A stretch of 64,000 nucleotides of DNA from Streptomyces sp. (GCF_019510245.1 NZ_JAEKKT010000117.1:183321-247320), one strand, 5' to 3'. Positions 52,084-61,156 are shown, counted from the stretch's first letter. Numbers and translations are program-made. The notes: generated from the letters alone by a model not told the origin.

Positions 52084-52968
52084 ATGAGCAACCTTGACCG
52101 CGCGCCCGTCCCGAGCGTGTGCGGCGGCCGCGGATTCGTCGTCGCCGAACCCGTCCGCGAGCTGCTGAGCCCCCGCCACGTGCAACTCGGCGAGTCGACC
52201 GAGGTGCGCCGGCTGCTGCCGAACCTCGGCCGCCGCATGATCGGTGCCTGGGCGTTCGTCGACCACTACGGCCCCGACGACATCGCCGACGAGCCGGGGA
52301 TGCAGGTCCCGCCGCACCCGCACATCGGGCTGCAGACGGTCAGCTGGCTGCATCAGGGCGAGGTGCTGCACCGCGACTCGACCGGCAGCCTGCAGACGAT
52401 CCGCCCGCGCGAGCTCGGGCTGATGACCTCGGGCCGGGCGATCAGCCACTCCGAGGAGAGCCCCCGGTCGCACGCCCGGTACCTGCACGGCGCCCAGCTC
52501 TGGGTGGCCCTGCCGGACTCCCACCGTCACACGGACCCGAGGTTCGAACACCACCCCGACCTGCCGACCGTCACGGCCCCCGGCCTGACCGCCACGGTCA
52601 TCCTCGGCTCCCTCGACGGCGCGACGTCCCCCGGTACGACGTTCACCCCCATCGTCGGCGCGGACCTGGCCCTCGCGCAGGGCACCGACCTCCGCCTGCC
52701 CCTCGACCCCGACTTCGAGTACGGCGTCCTGGCGATGTCCGGCGAGGTGCACGTCGAGGGCGTTCCGGTGCTCCCGGGCTCCATGCTCTACCTGGGCTGC
52801 GGCCGCACCGACCTCCCCCTGCGCGCGGAGTCGGACGCGGCGGTCATGCTCCTGGGCGGCGAGCCGTTCGAGGAGGAGCTGATCATGTGGTGGAACTTCG
52901 ACGGGGCTCCGCTCAGCGCGCCCGCACTGCCCGAGACCCCCCTCAAACCACGAGGACGGGCCCGCTGA
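52084..52968 (+). CDS. Pirin-family bicupin protein
   Basis: The 294-residue protein has the N-terminal pirin cupin with metal-site residues in VPPHPHIGLQTVSWLHQGEVLHRDS and MTSGRAISHSEESP (His/His/His/Glu set), and the C-terminal pirin_C domain with LAMSGEVHVEGVPVLPGSMLYLG. Bacterial pirins include quercetin dioxygenases and metabolic regulators; the role here is open. ATG 52084 is preferred over TTG 52075. Confidence 0.85.
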   Translation: MSNLDRAPVPSVCGGRGFVVAEPVRELLSPRHVQLGESTEVRRLLPNLGRRMIGAWAFVDHYGPDDIADEPGMQVPPHPHIGLQTVSWLHQGEVLHRDSTGSLQTIRPRELGLMTSGRAISHSEESPRSHARYLHGAQLWVALPDSHRHTDPRFEHHPDLPTVTAPGLTATVILGSLDGATSPGTTFTPIVGADLALAQGTDLRLPLDPDFEYGVLAMSGEVHVEGVPVLPGSMLYLGCGRTDLPLRAESDAAVMLLGGEPFEEELIMWWNFDGAPLSAPALPETPLKPRGRAR

Positions 52969-53053
52969 CCAGGCAAGACGCGAGTCTCTGGCTTCAGGTT
53001 CGCAGAGCCACCCGGACATCCGCCCCACCTCGACGTCCACTGACGCAAGTCTC

Positions 53054-53083
53054 CTCGGAGGCCGCTGTACCGGCGCCTCCGAG
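53054..53083 (+). terminator. Hairpin downstream of pirin gene
   Basis: CTCGGAGGC (53054-53062) pairs with GCCTCCGAG (53075-53083) across a 12-base loop. There is no U tract, as is usual for Streptomyces. Further on, 53103-53122 is a tandem TGTGGGCATC pair and 53135-53154 an AATGCTGAC pair, possibly traces of an integration event. Confidence 0.5.
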
Positions 53084-53231
53084 AGGCTTCTCGATTCCAG
53101 GGTGTGGGCATCTGTGGGCATCTTTGCCAGGACGAATGCTGACCCAATGCTGACTTTACTGACGAGTAGTTAGATGGCGCCTGGGCGCCGCCCCCAGCCC
53201 CGCTGAGGGTGCGGCTGCAACTCCAGGCGAG

Positions 53232-53513
53232 ATGGCACTGCCGTCTGACGACGAACTGATGAAGGGGCTTCGAGAGTCGCAACGAGTCGTTGAGCGGCGT
53301 GACGGCCTCTTGTACAGGATCTACAAAGTCGGCCGTGCCGAGTTCGAGCGCACCTTGAGCACATCCGTCACCGCCCTGCATCACTCGCGCCCCTCTCGTG
53401 TGGCCCTATCACGTGTATGCGCCACCACAGCCGCAACACCCCCCGCATCCCCCCGTCCACCTGCGTACGCATCGCTCCCATCCCGTGCTGAAGAACTGCG
53501 GCACCGAAAGTGA
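53232..53513 (+). CDS. Small uncertain ORF or gene remnant
   Basis: The first 42 residues (MALPSDDELMKGLRESQRVV, then RDGLLYRIYKVGRAEFERT) look protein-like, whereas the remainder is Ser/Pro/Ala-rich and looks noncoding. I do not recognise a family. It lies in the disordered stretch between the pirin gene and the CRISPR relic; the rest of 52969-53697 shows no other gene. Confidence 0.25.
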   Translation: MALPSDDELMKGLRESQRVVERRDGLLYRIYKVGRAEFERTLSTSVTALHHSRPSRVALSRVCATTAATPPASPRPPAYASLPSRAEELRHRK

Positions 53514-53697
53514 ATCTGCCGCCCAATACCTCACAGGCACCGCACCTGATCACGCCCCGGTCGGCACGCAATACAGACGGCGTACCACCTGAGGCAACCG
53601 GGCGCCCACGAGCAGCCCCATGTCGACGGCCCGACGGCTGCTCGCACCGTCCGGGCATGGCGAGCAGCCTCTCACTCGGGGCTGATCAGCACCCGAG

Positions 53698-54037
53698 GGG
53701 ACCCGTCTCGCCAATGCGGAATGCAGAGGCCGGGTGCAGCAGCCATTCCAGCGGCTGGGGGGCCAATCCCGCCGGGCCCGGGTAGCAGTCCCAGTCCCGG
53801 CCGGACCGCGGGTCACCGCCGGCCCCAGCGGGCGGGCGGCGGGAGCAGACCCCGATCACCCGTCAGCGAAGATCGTACTGGGGAGCAGCCCCCAGACGCG
53901 GGGAACCGGGAGCAGCCCGGAGTGGCCGAGTTCAAGAAGAAGTTCCGGGGAACACCCCCGCGGGTGCGGGGAGCAGTTCACCTGCGGCGAGGTCGATCAG
54001 ACCCGGCTGGGACCATCCCCGCGGGCGCGGGGAGCAG
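53698..54037 (-). CRISPR. Decaying type I-E CRISPR array
   Basis: Repeats of 29 bp end at 54037, 53976 and 53915, exactly 61 bases apart, so spacers are 32 bp (53977-54008 and 53916-53947). On the minus strand the leader-proximal repeat (54009-54037) begins CTGCTCCCCGCGCCCGCGGG and ends GATGGTCCC, a canonical actinobacterial I-E form. The next (53948-53976) has 3 mismatches. The third has lost its central stem, and a fourth is reduced to GGGAGCAG at 53881-53888. More distal repeats at 53820-53848, 53760-53788 and 53698-53726 are progressively diverged (about 20, 23 and 18 of 29 matching), still with about 32-bp spacing. Confidence 0.85.
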
Positions 54038-54128
54038 ACTCCCTGAACTGGGCTTTTACTCCGGCAGCGTGGGGTTTCCCATGACGTTCATTGATTTCGG
54101 CAATTCGCCCAAGCCGCCAGGAAAGGCA
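54038..54128 (-). promoter_or_regulatory. Remaining CRISPR leader
   Basis: Between cas2 and the best-preserved repeat lies relatively A/T-rich sequence (minus strand: GAAATCAATGAACGTCATGG, later GGAGTAAAAGCCCAGTTCAG), adjoining the first repeat. This placement and composition fit a type I-E leader rather than another spacer, since no repeat follows on the cas side. Confidence 0.6.
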
Positions 54129-54491
54129 TCAAGGGTTTCCGAAGCGGCGACGCTTTGCCGCCTTGCTCCAGCCGACAGGTGGAGTCGCTGTGGGGCTGGT
54201 GCTTGATGCGGGGGCCGTGGGGCTGGGGCGTTGGATCAGCGTTACGCCTTCGTAGTCGATTGGATGCCAGGCGTGGTCGTGGGTACGGAAAGTGAAGCCC
54301 TGTTCGGTGTTGGTGGTGTGTGCGAGGAGGGCGCGTCCTTGGCCTGTGTACTGTCGGACTTCGTCCCAGAGGACGTCGCGGATGCGGGCCGAGGGGTTGC
54401 CGATGAAGACGCCGGCGGAGATTTCCAGGAACCACCGGGTGAGGAATCCTCGGAGGCCGGGTGGGCAGTTGGTGAGGACGATGACGGTCAC
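54129..54491 (-). CDS. cas2: Type I-E Cas2 (Cas2e)
   Basis: The 120-residue protein is typical of Cas2e: MTVIVLTNCPPGLRGFLTRW, LEISAGVFIGNPSARIRD, QGRALLAHTTNTEQGFTFRT and DHAWHPIDYEGVTLI. It is a structural partner of Cas1 in spacer acquisition. It appears complete, with a disordered Pro/Ser-rich tail. Its ATG overlaps the cas1 stop (ATGA). Confidence 0.93.
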   Translation of the reverse strand: MTVIVLTNCPPGLRGFLTRWFLEISAGVFIGNPSARIRDVLWDEVRQYTGQGRALLAHTTNTEQGFTFRTHDHAWHPIDYEGVTLIQRPSPTAPASSTSPTATPPVGWSKAAKRRRFGNP

Positions 54492-55252
54492 CAGCTCACC
54501 TGTTTGTAGTCGTCGGGCCCGTCGTGGTTGATGCCGGCGGCGACCTGCTGGTTGCCGTCGCTCTGAAGCATGACGATGTCCCTGTCGTTGTTCGCGGGCT
54601 CTTCAGGGGTGCCGGCGGGCAAGAGCAGGCGCTTGATGTCGTGGACGCAGCGGTCCAGGAGGGACGTCTCGTGAATCCGGTCGCGCAGGGCGCGGCGGGT
54701 GCGGCCGCCGATGTCGGTGTCGCCGTCGTCGTCCGCGGCAACGTCGAAGGCGAGCGGGATGCCGATGTCGGTTTTGTAGAGGTCGGCGATGTCGAGGACG
54801 AAGGACAGTTCGTGGCCGGTGTGGATGAACCCGAGGCCGGGACTGCAGCCGAGTGAGGTGACGACGGCATGGGCGATGCCGTACATGCACTGCGCGGCGG
54901 CAGTGACGGCCTGGTTGACGGAGTCGCCGCCGGCGAAGTCGCCGGGCGTGTAGCGGCGGCCGCGCCAGGGCACACCGGTTCGGGCCGCCTGAGCGCGGTA
55001 GCAGTCTTTGACGCGTCGCCCTTCTCGGCCCATGAGTTCCTGGCGGGTAAGCCCGGCGGGGTCTTCGTCGGGAAAGCGCATGCGGTACATGGCGCGGGCC
55101 ACGGCAAGGCGGTTTCGAGGGTTGGCCCACTGGCGTGCCTGAGCTTCGGCGAGGACGGAGGAGCGGCTGAGGGCGCGGCCGGAGGCGTAGTAGCGCACGC
55201 CGCGTTCGCCGACCCAGCACACGGCGGCGCCGGTTTCGGCGAGCACGCACAC
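54488..55252 (-). CDS. cas1: Type I-E Cas1, N-terminally truncated
   Basis: The frame gives 254 residues, starting MCVLAETGAAVCWVGERGVR. The catalytic residues are kept: Glu77 in GREGRRV, His144 in GFIHTGHE and Asp157 in DIADLYK. Their spacing (67 and 13) equals that of E. coli Cas1 Glu141, His208 and Asp221, so about 64 N-terminal residues are missing. Upstream the frame continues only eight codons to a TAG at about 55277-55279. The lost part is the beta-sandwich domain needed for Cas1 dimers and Cas2 contacts, so integration activity is doubtful. No cas3, cascade genes or cas6 are present. Confidence 0.88.
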   Translation of the reverse strand: MCVLAETGAAVCWVGERGVRYYASGRALSRSSVLAEAQARQWANPRNRLAVARAMYRMRFPDEDPAGLTRQELMGREGRRVKDCYRAQAARTGVPWRGRRYTPGDFAGGDSVNQAVTAAAQCMYGIAHAVVTSLGCSPGLGFIHTGHELSFVLDIADLYKTDIGIPLAFDVAADDDGDTDIGGRTRRALRDRIHETSLLDRCVHDIKRLLLPAGTPEEPANNDRDIVMLQSDGNQQVAAGINHDGPDDYKQVSW

Positions 55253-55276
55253 ACCACCTGCAAGTGCCTGACCACC

Positions 55277-57331
55277 CTACTGTCCGCTGACGCGTGAGAA
55301 GGTCCATTGCTGGTTGGTGCTGCCCCTGTCGGAGTACTGGATGAGCGCGGCGCCGTCGGCCGTGCTGCCTGCGCTGACGTCGAGGACCTTGCCGCTGTTG
55401 CGGTTGACCACGACGAACGCGCCTCCGGTCAGCGGGCGCAGTTGCCATTGCTGGCTGGTGCGGCCGTCCGCGGTCGTCTGTACGATCCGTGCGCCGTCCG
55501 CGGTCGAGGAGCCTGATACGTCGAGGACCTTGCCGCTGCGGACGCAGGTGATGGTGTGGTAGCCGTCCACGGTGGACTGGAAGGTCCACTGCTGGTTCGC
55601 TGCGCCGTTGTCGGGCCACTGGATCAGACCGGCGCCGTCGGCGGTCGATCCACCGGAGACGTCGGCGACCTTGCCGCTGCGCACGCTGACGCATGTGTAG
55701 GCCCTGGTGGGGGCGAGGGTGTACTGCACGGAGTCGACATCGACGTAGCCGGTGTTGTCGGGGTTGTAGGTGTACAGGCCGATCCGGTCACCGCGGTATC
55801 CGCCCCAGGTGAGCTGGTAGGTGCCGCCGAAGGAGGTGAACGCGCTGCCGTCGAGGCTGTAGGAGAACTGGCTGACGCCGTTGACGTCCCAGGTGGTGCG
55901 TAGCCACACGGCGTTCTGCGTGATCGTCGGACCGGCGGTCAGGGTGCCGTTGACGTTGTTCACGATCGTGGTGGTGGTGCCGGAGCGGCGGACGCCCAAT
56001 CCGGCGTAGGTGGCGGCGTAGTGGCACAGTCCGGCGTGCTGGCCGTCGGCGAGGCCGGCCAGTTCGAGACGGACCGTCACCGTCGCGCCGCCCGCGGTGC
56101 GCAGCACGCGTTGGGTGAGGGTGTTGCCGACCTTGGTCAGGTTGTCGGCCGCCAGCGGGGCGAACGCCTTCAGCCGCAGGTAGCCGGGGCGATCGGTCAG
56201 CGACCAGTGGTCCGCGCGGGGTTGATAGTACCACTCCCACTGCGGCTTGAGGCGGGTGTCGGTGAACAGGTCGCTGGTCACCACGGAGGGGAGCGCGTCG
56301 ACCGGCAGACCGGGGGTGCCGCCGGCGGGGACCTGGCCGGTCCACGCCATGGTGCCGATGCCGTCCGTGCCGACCTGGCCCAGGATGGGCCAGCCGTCGA
56401 TCCAGGTCACCGGCAGCAGGGACAGCACGCGTCCCTCCCAGTCGCCGTGGCCGTGGTGGGTGACGAAGTACCAGGTGCCGTCGGGGGCCTGTACCAGGCC
56501 GCCCTGGTTGGGCTCGCGGTCGACCGAGGTGTTGACGTGTTCGAGCTGCTTGGTCTCGTAGGGGCCGTAGAGGTTGGAGCTGCGGTTCATCATCAGCACC
56601 CGGCCCTCGGACTTCACCTCGCTGTACAGGTGGTAGTAGAGGCCGTTGATCTTGTAGAGCTTGTTGGCCTCGCTGCCCGACGACTGGTGGATGACCGTGG
56701 GCGAGCCGACCAGCGACTTGCCGTCCGCGGACAGCTTGAACAGGTTGATCTTGTAGCCGTCCGAGTAGTGCGAGGTGACCAGGTAGCCCTGCCCGTCGTC
56801 GTCCCAGAACGGGCACGGGTCGTCCCAGCCGGAGGTCCGCCACACCGCCGTCAGCGGATCCCACGGCCCTTCCGGTGACGCGGCCGACGTCATGAAGAAG
56901 CCTTCGTCGGGGGTGTTGAAGTACACCCAGTACCGGCCCGCGTGGAAGCGGATGGCCCCGGCCCACACACCGCGGCCGAAGCGGTTCATCCGGTCCCAGT
57001 TCAGCTCCGGTCCGATCTGAGTCACGTCACAGACCGCGCCGCCGAGCGTGCGCCAGTTGACCAGGTCCTTCGAGTGCAGCACAGCTACGCCGGGCGAATA
57101 GCCGAACGTGCTGGTGATGCCGTAGTAGTCGGAGCTGACCCGGATGCAGTCCCAGTCGCTGAAGTCGCCCGGGAGGACGGGGTTGACGTAGGTGCCGTCG
57201 CCCTGGTCGCCCCACTTGCCGGCCGACAGGGCGGCTGCCGCTGCGCTGCCCGGTGACAGCAGGCCCGGCAGCAGGAGCGCCCCGGTGCCGACCGCGGCGA
57301 GTCGGCCGAGTTGTCGTCTGGTGATGTCCAC
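55277..57331 (-). CDS. Secreted GH43 glycosidase with C-terminal ricin B lectin domain
   Basis: The 684-residue protein starts at GTG 57331 with a Tat-like signal (TRRQLGRLAAVGTGALLLPG ... AAAA). A five-bladed GH43 propeller spans about 45-340: the catalytic base region GDFSDWD (Asp59), the pKa-tuning Asp in DDPCPFWDDDG, and the acid Glu in GSEANKLYKI. A C-terminal beta-sandwich accessory domain (about 355-540) and a ricin-type trefoil (about 545-684, three repeats with GKVLDVSGxSTADGA and QQWTF) follow. GH43 enzymes act on arabinans, xylans or galactans; the subfamily cannot be fixed by eye. Its stop abuts the truncated cas1. Confidence 0.85.
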   Translation of the reverse strand: MDITRRQLGRLAAVGTGALLLPGLLSPGSAAAAALSAGKWGDQGDGTYVNPVLPGDFSDWDCIRVSSDYYGITSTFGYSPGVAVLHSKDLVNWRTLGGAVCDVTQIGPELNWDRMNRFGRGVWAGAIRFHAGRYWVYFNTPDEGFFMTSAASPEGPWDPLTAVWRTSGWDDPCPFWDDDGQGYLVTSHYSDGYKINLFKLSADGKSLVGSPTVIHQSSGSEANKLYKINGLYYHLYSEVKSEGRVLMMNRSSNLYGPYETKQLEHVNTSVDREPNQGGLVQAPDGTWYFVTHHGHGDWEGRVLSLLPVTWIDGWPILGQVGTDGIGTMAWTGQVPAGGTPGLPVDALPSVVTSDLFTDTRLKPQWEWYYQPRADHWSLTDRPGYLRLKAFAPLAADNLTKVGNTLTQRVLRTAGGATVTVRLELAGLADGQHAGLCHYAATYAGLGVRRSGTTTTIVNNVNGTLTAGPTITQNAVWLRTTWDVNGVSQFSYSLDGSAFTSFGGTYQLTWGGYRGDRIGLYTYNPDNTGYVDVDSVQYTLAPTRAYTCVSVRSGKVADVSGGSTADGAGLIQWPDNGAANQQWTFQSTVDGYHTITCVRSGKVLDVSGSSTADGARIVQTTADGRTSQQWQLRPLTGGAFVVVNRNSGKVLDVSAGSTADGAALIQYSDRGSTNQQWTFSRVSGQ

Positions 57332-57336
57332 AAGTC

Positions 57337-57370
57337 CCGTCCCTGGTAGGCGTCATCACATATATGGCGG
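57337..57370 (-). promoter_or_regulatory. Shared 34-bp leader element, copy at GH43
   Basis: On the minus strand it reads CCGCC, an A/T-rich 11-mer (ATATATGTGAT), then GACGCCTACCAGGGACGG, six bases before GTG 57331. The central ATATAT could be a -10 box, and AGGGACGG may serve as ribosome site. The same flanks with identical spacing occur at 60809-60842. Confidence 0.55.
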
Positions 57371-57468
57371 TGCTGCTCGATTCGAGTGCGCGGTGCTGGG
57401 GGCGTGCGGGGACGGCGCCGGTCCGGGTGTGGCCGGCGCCGTCCCCGCATGCCCCTTTGCCGGGCGGA

Positions 57469-60400
57469 TCAGTCGACGTTCACGATTTTCCACAGCTGGC
57501 TGTCTGCGTTCGTGTCCGTCGTCTGGGCGAGTTGAGTGCCTCCCGAGGACACGTCGAGCACCTTGCCGCTGTTCACGTTCTTGATCTTGTAGTAGCCGTT
57601 TCCGGTGGCGGTCAGGGTCCAGTGCTGGTTCGCGGCGTTGGTGTCGGACGACTGGACGATGGTCGCGCCGTCCGCGGTGGAAGCGCCGCTGACGTCCATG
57701 AGCAGGGCACTGTTGCGGCTGACGATCTCGTAACTGCCGTCACCCACGGGCACGAAGCGCCAGTTCTGGTTCCCGGCTCCGGAGTCGGTCCACTGGATGA
57801 TGTCGGCTCCGGCCGTCAGCGATCCGCCTGACACATCGACGGCCTTGTTGCTGCCCTTGTTGACCACCTTGTAGTTGGCGTTCTTCGCGGGGAACTGAAT
57901 GGAGGCGAAGGCGTCCAGCGCGCAGACGGCACTGGAGGCGGCGGAGTTCTTCGTCCCCGTGCACACCACCTTGATCGTGTGCGGGCCCGCGGGCAGGTTC
58001 GTCCTCTCGAACAGCGGCACCTGCTTCGTCACCGTCGTCGCGTAGGCGTCGATGCCCGCCTGGGCCAGGGTGCCGTCGAGGTAGACGTCCACCTTGCCCA
58101 TGTTCGGCTGCGTCATGCTCAGGTAGCGCACACCCGTGCCGGTGAACGAGAACTCGGCGTAGTTACCGGCGGTGTTCGTGAACTTCTCGGACCCGTTCAT
58201 GTCCTTCGTGTCGTTCCAGTTCGACCAGGTGCCGGAGTAGGTCACGCCCGCGGCCTTGTCGTCGACGTGGTTCCAGCGCTGCCGCACCAGCGCCTTCGAC
58301 GCGGGGGACGCGTTGCCCTGGGCGTCCACGACGAAGAGGCGGTAGTCACCCGCCGTCTGCGGGACGCGGATGCTCGTCGAGGTGCCGCTCGCGCTGGTCA
58401 TGGTGGGACCGGCGGCGAACGTCGTCGTACCGGCGGGAGCCAGCCACAGCGTCTTGGTCGCGTCCTTGGGGCTGCGCACCGGAACGGTCATCACGCCCGT
58501 ACCGGCGAACGTGCTCGCGGGCAGCGCGTAGTCCTGCGCAGCCGTGACCGCCGCGGGCAGCAGATTCTTGTAGGCCTCCTCCAGACCCGCGTTCACAGCG
58601 ATGCCGTAGGCCTGTGCCGGCCACACGTTGTCCGCGTAGCCCCGCACATCCTGGATCGTGCTGTTCGGGACGTTCCTGTCGAAGATCTTGTTCACGGTGC
58701 CGTAGCCGGGGTCGACGTCGAACACGTTGTCGTGGTAGCTGATGAAGGCGGAGCCTTCATCAGGGTGCAGGCCGTACTTGTGGCCGGCCGGAACGCCCTT
58801 GATGTAGTTGTTGCTGATCTCCGTTCCCGGCTGGCTGCCCAGTGTGTAGATGGGGGCGGAGTCGCCGAGCACCTGCATCGTGTCGAAGATCTCGTTGTAC
58901 TTGACGGTGTTGTTCCTGGCCGTGGTCGTCGGGTTCCCGGGATTGATGGAGTTCGTCGAACCGTCGAAGTTCCACCAGCCCCAGCCGAGGGTGATGCCCG
59001 CCCACGGGGACTTCTCGATCCGGTTGTGCTGCACGGACAGGGAGTCCACGAAGTATGCCGACACCGGGCTGGAGCCCTGGAACAACACCGCACTGTCGTA
59101 GAGGTAGTTGTCCGTGATCGATATGTTCTTGCAGAGCCCCTCGACGTTCACCGGGTACTTCTCGTGGTTGGTCGAGGTGTAGTCACCGATGTACACGTGC
59201 TGCGGATGTCCCACAGTGATCGCGGACCCGGCGATGTCGTTCGTGACGTTCCCGGTCAGCTGCGAGTCCGTCACATCGTTGGCCAGGGTGATGCCGTCGG
59301 CGCCGGTGTGCTGAACCGTGTTGCCCGCCAGGACGATCCCGTCGGCGTTCTCGATCTGGACGGCCGCGGGCGGCAGGTCGACGTTGCGGTAGGTGTACGC
59401 GTGGAAGTTCTGCCGCGCGTACACGTTCGAGCTCGCGTTGCCCTGAGTTCCCTGCCGGAAGACGGAACCCGCCACATTGACCAGGTTCCAGTCGGAGTGC
59501 TCGACCGTGAGCCCCGAGAACGTGAGGTTCCGCGCGTGGTCGGTCCTCGACGTTCCGGCGATCTTCAGAAGGGTGGACACGTGGTTCGGCGCGAAGACCT
59601 GCGCCGACGTCATGTCCTCGGAGCCGGCCTTGTAGTAGTAGAGCGTGTGGGTGCTCTTGTCGAAGTAGAACTCGCCCGGCTTGTCCAGGAACTCGTACGC
59701 GTTCATGAACGTATGGCTGCCGTCGGCCTTGAACGGGCCGTACGGCGGCGCCTGGGCGATGGCCGCACCCGGCTGCTGGAACAGAGCCACGCGGCTGGCG
59801 CCGTCCGAGCTCGTGGTGATCTGACGGACGCCCACGATGGCCGTGGTCCAGGTGGTCGCCGACACGATCTCGACGTCGTCCTGGTTGGACGCGACGGCCG
59901 GCAGGTCGGAGAGGCTGTACTTGGCCCCGTCGCACTGCGAACCCGACTCCCAGGCCCAGGGAGCCTGACCGGCCGTGACGGTGTACGTCCCGTAGCATCC
60001 GGCCGAGTTGATCGTCTTCGAGGCCATCTCGGCGCGCTTGCCGTTGACGTAGAGCGCGCGGAGCTTGTCGTCGCGGTTGAGTGTGGCCTTCCAGATGTTC
60101 CCGCTGTGCTGGGTCCAGCCGGTCACCTGAACGCCTGCTTCCAGGACCGGCTTCTCACCCGGGTAGGCGGCGTACACGATCTGGTGCCCATTGGTGCCGG
60201 AGTCGGCCGAGGTGAAGTCGATCGTACTGCTGACCGGGTAAGTGCCGCCCCGGAGATAGACGTTGATGTCCCCGCTCATGTTGTCGTTCACCGTGCGCAC
60301 GACGTCCCGGGCGTGTTGCAGGGTCTTGAACGGTGCGGAAATCGTCCCGGCGTTGGCGTCGTCGCCGTTGGGGGCAACGTAGTACGTCGCCTGGGTCGCG

Positions 60401-60543
60401 GCCGCGGCCGGCGTCGTCGTGGTGAGGGAGGCCAGCACGACGGCGGAGACCGCGGCCGGGAGCGCTGCCGCCAGGCGGCGGAAGACGGAGGCCGCCGGGG
60501 GTCTGCCCCTCCGGTTGCTTCGGACGGTCGGCAAAGCGTTCAT
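57469..60543 (-). CDS. Secreted right-handed beta-helix enzyme (GH141-like) with ricin B lectin domain
   Basis: The 1024-residue protein has a long signal peptide cleaved near AAAATQA (about residue 48). The mature start TYYVAPNGDDANAGTISAPFKTLQHA is the usual opening of GH141/GH120-type parallel beta-helix glycosidases. Helix rungs fill about 50-640 with many NxI/NxV turns. A galactose-binding-like region (about 755-880) and a ricin trefoil (about 885-1024, repeats with DVSGxSTADGATIVQ and a final SQLWKIVNVD) follow. GH141 members include alpha-L-fucosidases and xylanases; the substrate here is unknown. AGGAG lies seven bases before ATG 60543. Confidence 0.75.
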   Translation of the reverse strand: MNALPTVRSNRRGRPPAASVFRRLAAALPAAVSAVVLASLTTTTPAAAATQATYYVAPNGDDANAGTISAPFKTLQHARDVVRTVNDNMSGDINVYLRGGTYPVSSTIDFTSADSGTNGHQIVYAAYPGEKPVLEAGVQVTGWTQHSGNIWKATLNRDDKLRALYVNGKRAEMASKTINSAGCYGTYTVTAGQAPWAWESGSQCDGAKYSLSDLPAVASNQDDVEIVSATTWTTAIVGVRQITTSSDGASRVALFQQPGAAIAQAPPYGPFKADGSHTFMNAYEFLDKPGEFYFDKSTHTLYYYKAGSEDMTSAQVFAPNHVSTLLKIAGTSRTDHARNLTFSGLTVEHSDWNLVNVAGSVFRQGTQGNASSNVYARQNFHAYTYRNVDLPPAAVQIENADGIVLAGNTVQHTGADGITLANDVTDSQLTGNVTNDIAGSAITVGHPQHVYIGDYTSTNHEKYPVNVEGLCKNISITDNYLYDSAVLFQGSSPVSAYFVDSLSVQHNRIEKSPWAGITLGWGWWNFDGSTNSINPGNPTTTARNNTVKYNEIFDTMQVLGDSAPIYTLGSQPGTEISNNYIKGVPAGHKYGLHPDEGSAFISYHDNVFDVDPGYGTVNKIFDRNVPNSTIQDVRGYADNVWPAQAYGIAVNAGLEEAYKNLLPAAVTAAQDYALPASTFAGTGVMTVPVRSPKDATKTLWLAPAGTTTFAAGPTMTSASGTSTSIRVPQTAGDYRLFVVDAQGNASPASKALVRQRWNHVDDKAAGVTYSGTWSNWNDTKDMNGSEKFTNTAGNYAEFSFTGTGVRYLSMTQPNMGKVDVYLDGTLAQAGIDAYATTVTKQVPLFERTNLPAGPHTIKVVCTGTKNSAASSAVCALDAFASIQFPAKNANYKVVNKGSNKAVDVSGGSLTAGADIIQWTDSGAGNQNWRFVPVGDGSYEIVSRNSALLMDVSGASTADGATIVQSSDTNAANQHWTLTATGNGYYKIKNVNSGKVLDVSSGGTQLAQTTDTNADSQLWKIVNVD

Positions 60544-60808
60544 GCGTCGGCTCCTGTGAAGTTTTCGGTCTGGTGGTGCGGGTCTTCCTCGTTGTCCGGT
60601 CCCTGAGCGTCCGGCGGACTCACGGGCGTCGGCGGGCGGCGCAACTCGCGGGACGAGATGAGTTCCTGGCGGTAGAGGTGACGTGGGCTTCGCCCGTGAC
60701 GGACACGGCGTGGCCGGCGAATACCCTGTGGTGGTCGCTCTTGTCCATCAACGCACTTCACTGCCCCAGGACGGTTCGGGGGCGGCGGCTTGGACGGGCC
60801 GACGCCGA

Positions 60809-60842
60809 CCGTCCCTGGTAGGCGTCCACCACTTTAAGGCGG
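60809..60842 (-). promoter_or_regulatory. Shared 34-bp leader element, copy upstream of the beta-helix gene
   Basis: GACGCCTACCAGGGACGG is identical to the GH43 copy, with CCGCC again 11 bases away across an A/T-rich centre (TTAAAGTGGTG). It lies about 265 bases before ATG 60543 with no start codon immediately after it. A further promoter-like pair, TTGACG (60896-60891) and TAATTT (60871-60866), lies upstream on the same strand. Confidence 0.5.
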
Positions 60843-61116
60843 CTTGAATGTCACTGACGTGGAAGAAATTAGCCGTCTTATCAGTGGGTTCGTCAAGGGT
60901 GCGTACGGCGTTTATTTGATCCCAGGGACAATGGGTAAGAGATGTATGCACAATTACGGCCGCTATACGGCATATGAGTAGTTGAGGATCCAGGACTCGC
61001 ATTGTGGATCCCGGCAAAATGAGTACTACTTATCGCCTTCCAGCTACGCGTGGACACCGAAAGCTCCACAGCCCCATCCGTCCGCCGACGCATGACCCGC
61101 AGACATGCCATGTAAA

Positions 61117-61156
61117 CAGCAGCACCAACGTGCAGTGGACCTTCACCGCGCTCTGA
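61117..61156 (+). pseudogene. 3' remnant of a ricin-lectin gene
   Basis: Plus-strand codons read NSSTNVQWTFTAL followed by TGA at 61154-61156, the typical QW-motif ending of a Streptomyces ricin B domain. No longer coding frame precedes it, so only the tail survives. A G+C-rich hairpin (GCGGGGGC at 61170-61177 with GCCCCCGC at 61194-61201) follows and could be its old terminator. The rest of 60843-61284 shows no gene. Confidence 0.4.

Noticed and set aside
53103..53154. Attachment site of an integrated element
   Set aside because: Two short direct-repeat pairs are present, but there is no tRNA, integrase or second copy in the window.
54038..54069. A further 32-bp spacer next to the best repeat
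   Set aside because: No repeat follows on the cas side, and the sequence resembles a leader end.
53721..54206. Plus-strand frames across the CRISPR region
   Set aside because: They consist of translated repeats and spacers and have no conserved domain.
57979..60606. 875-residue plus-strand frame
   Set aside because: Antisense to the beta-helix/ricin gene; composition is typical of a reverse-frame shadow.
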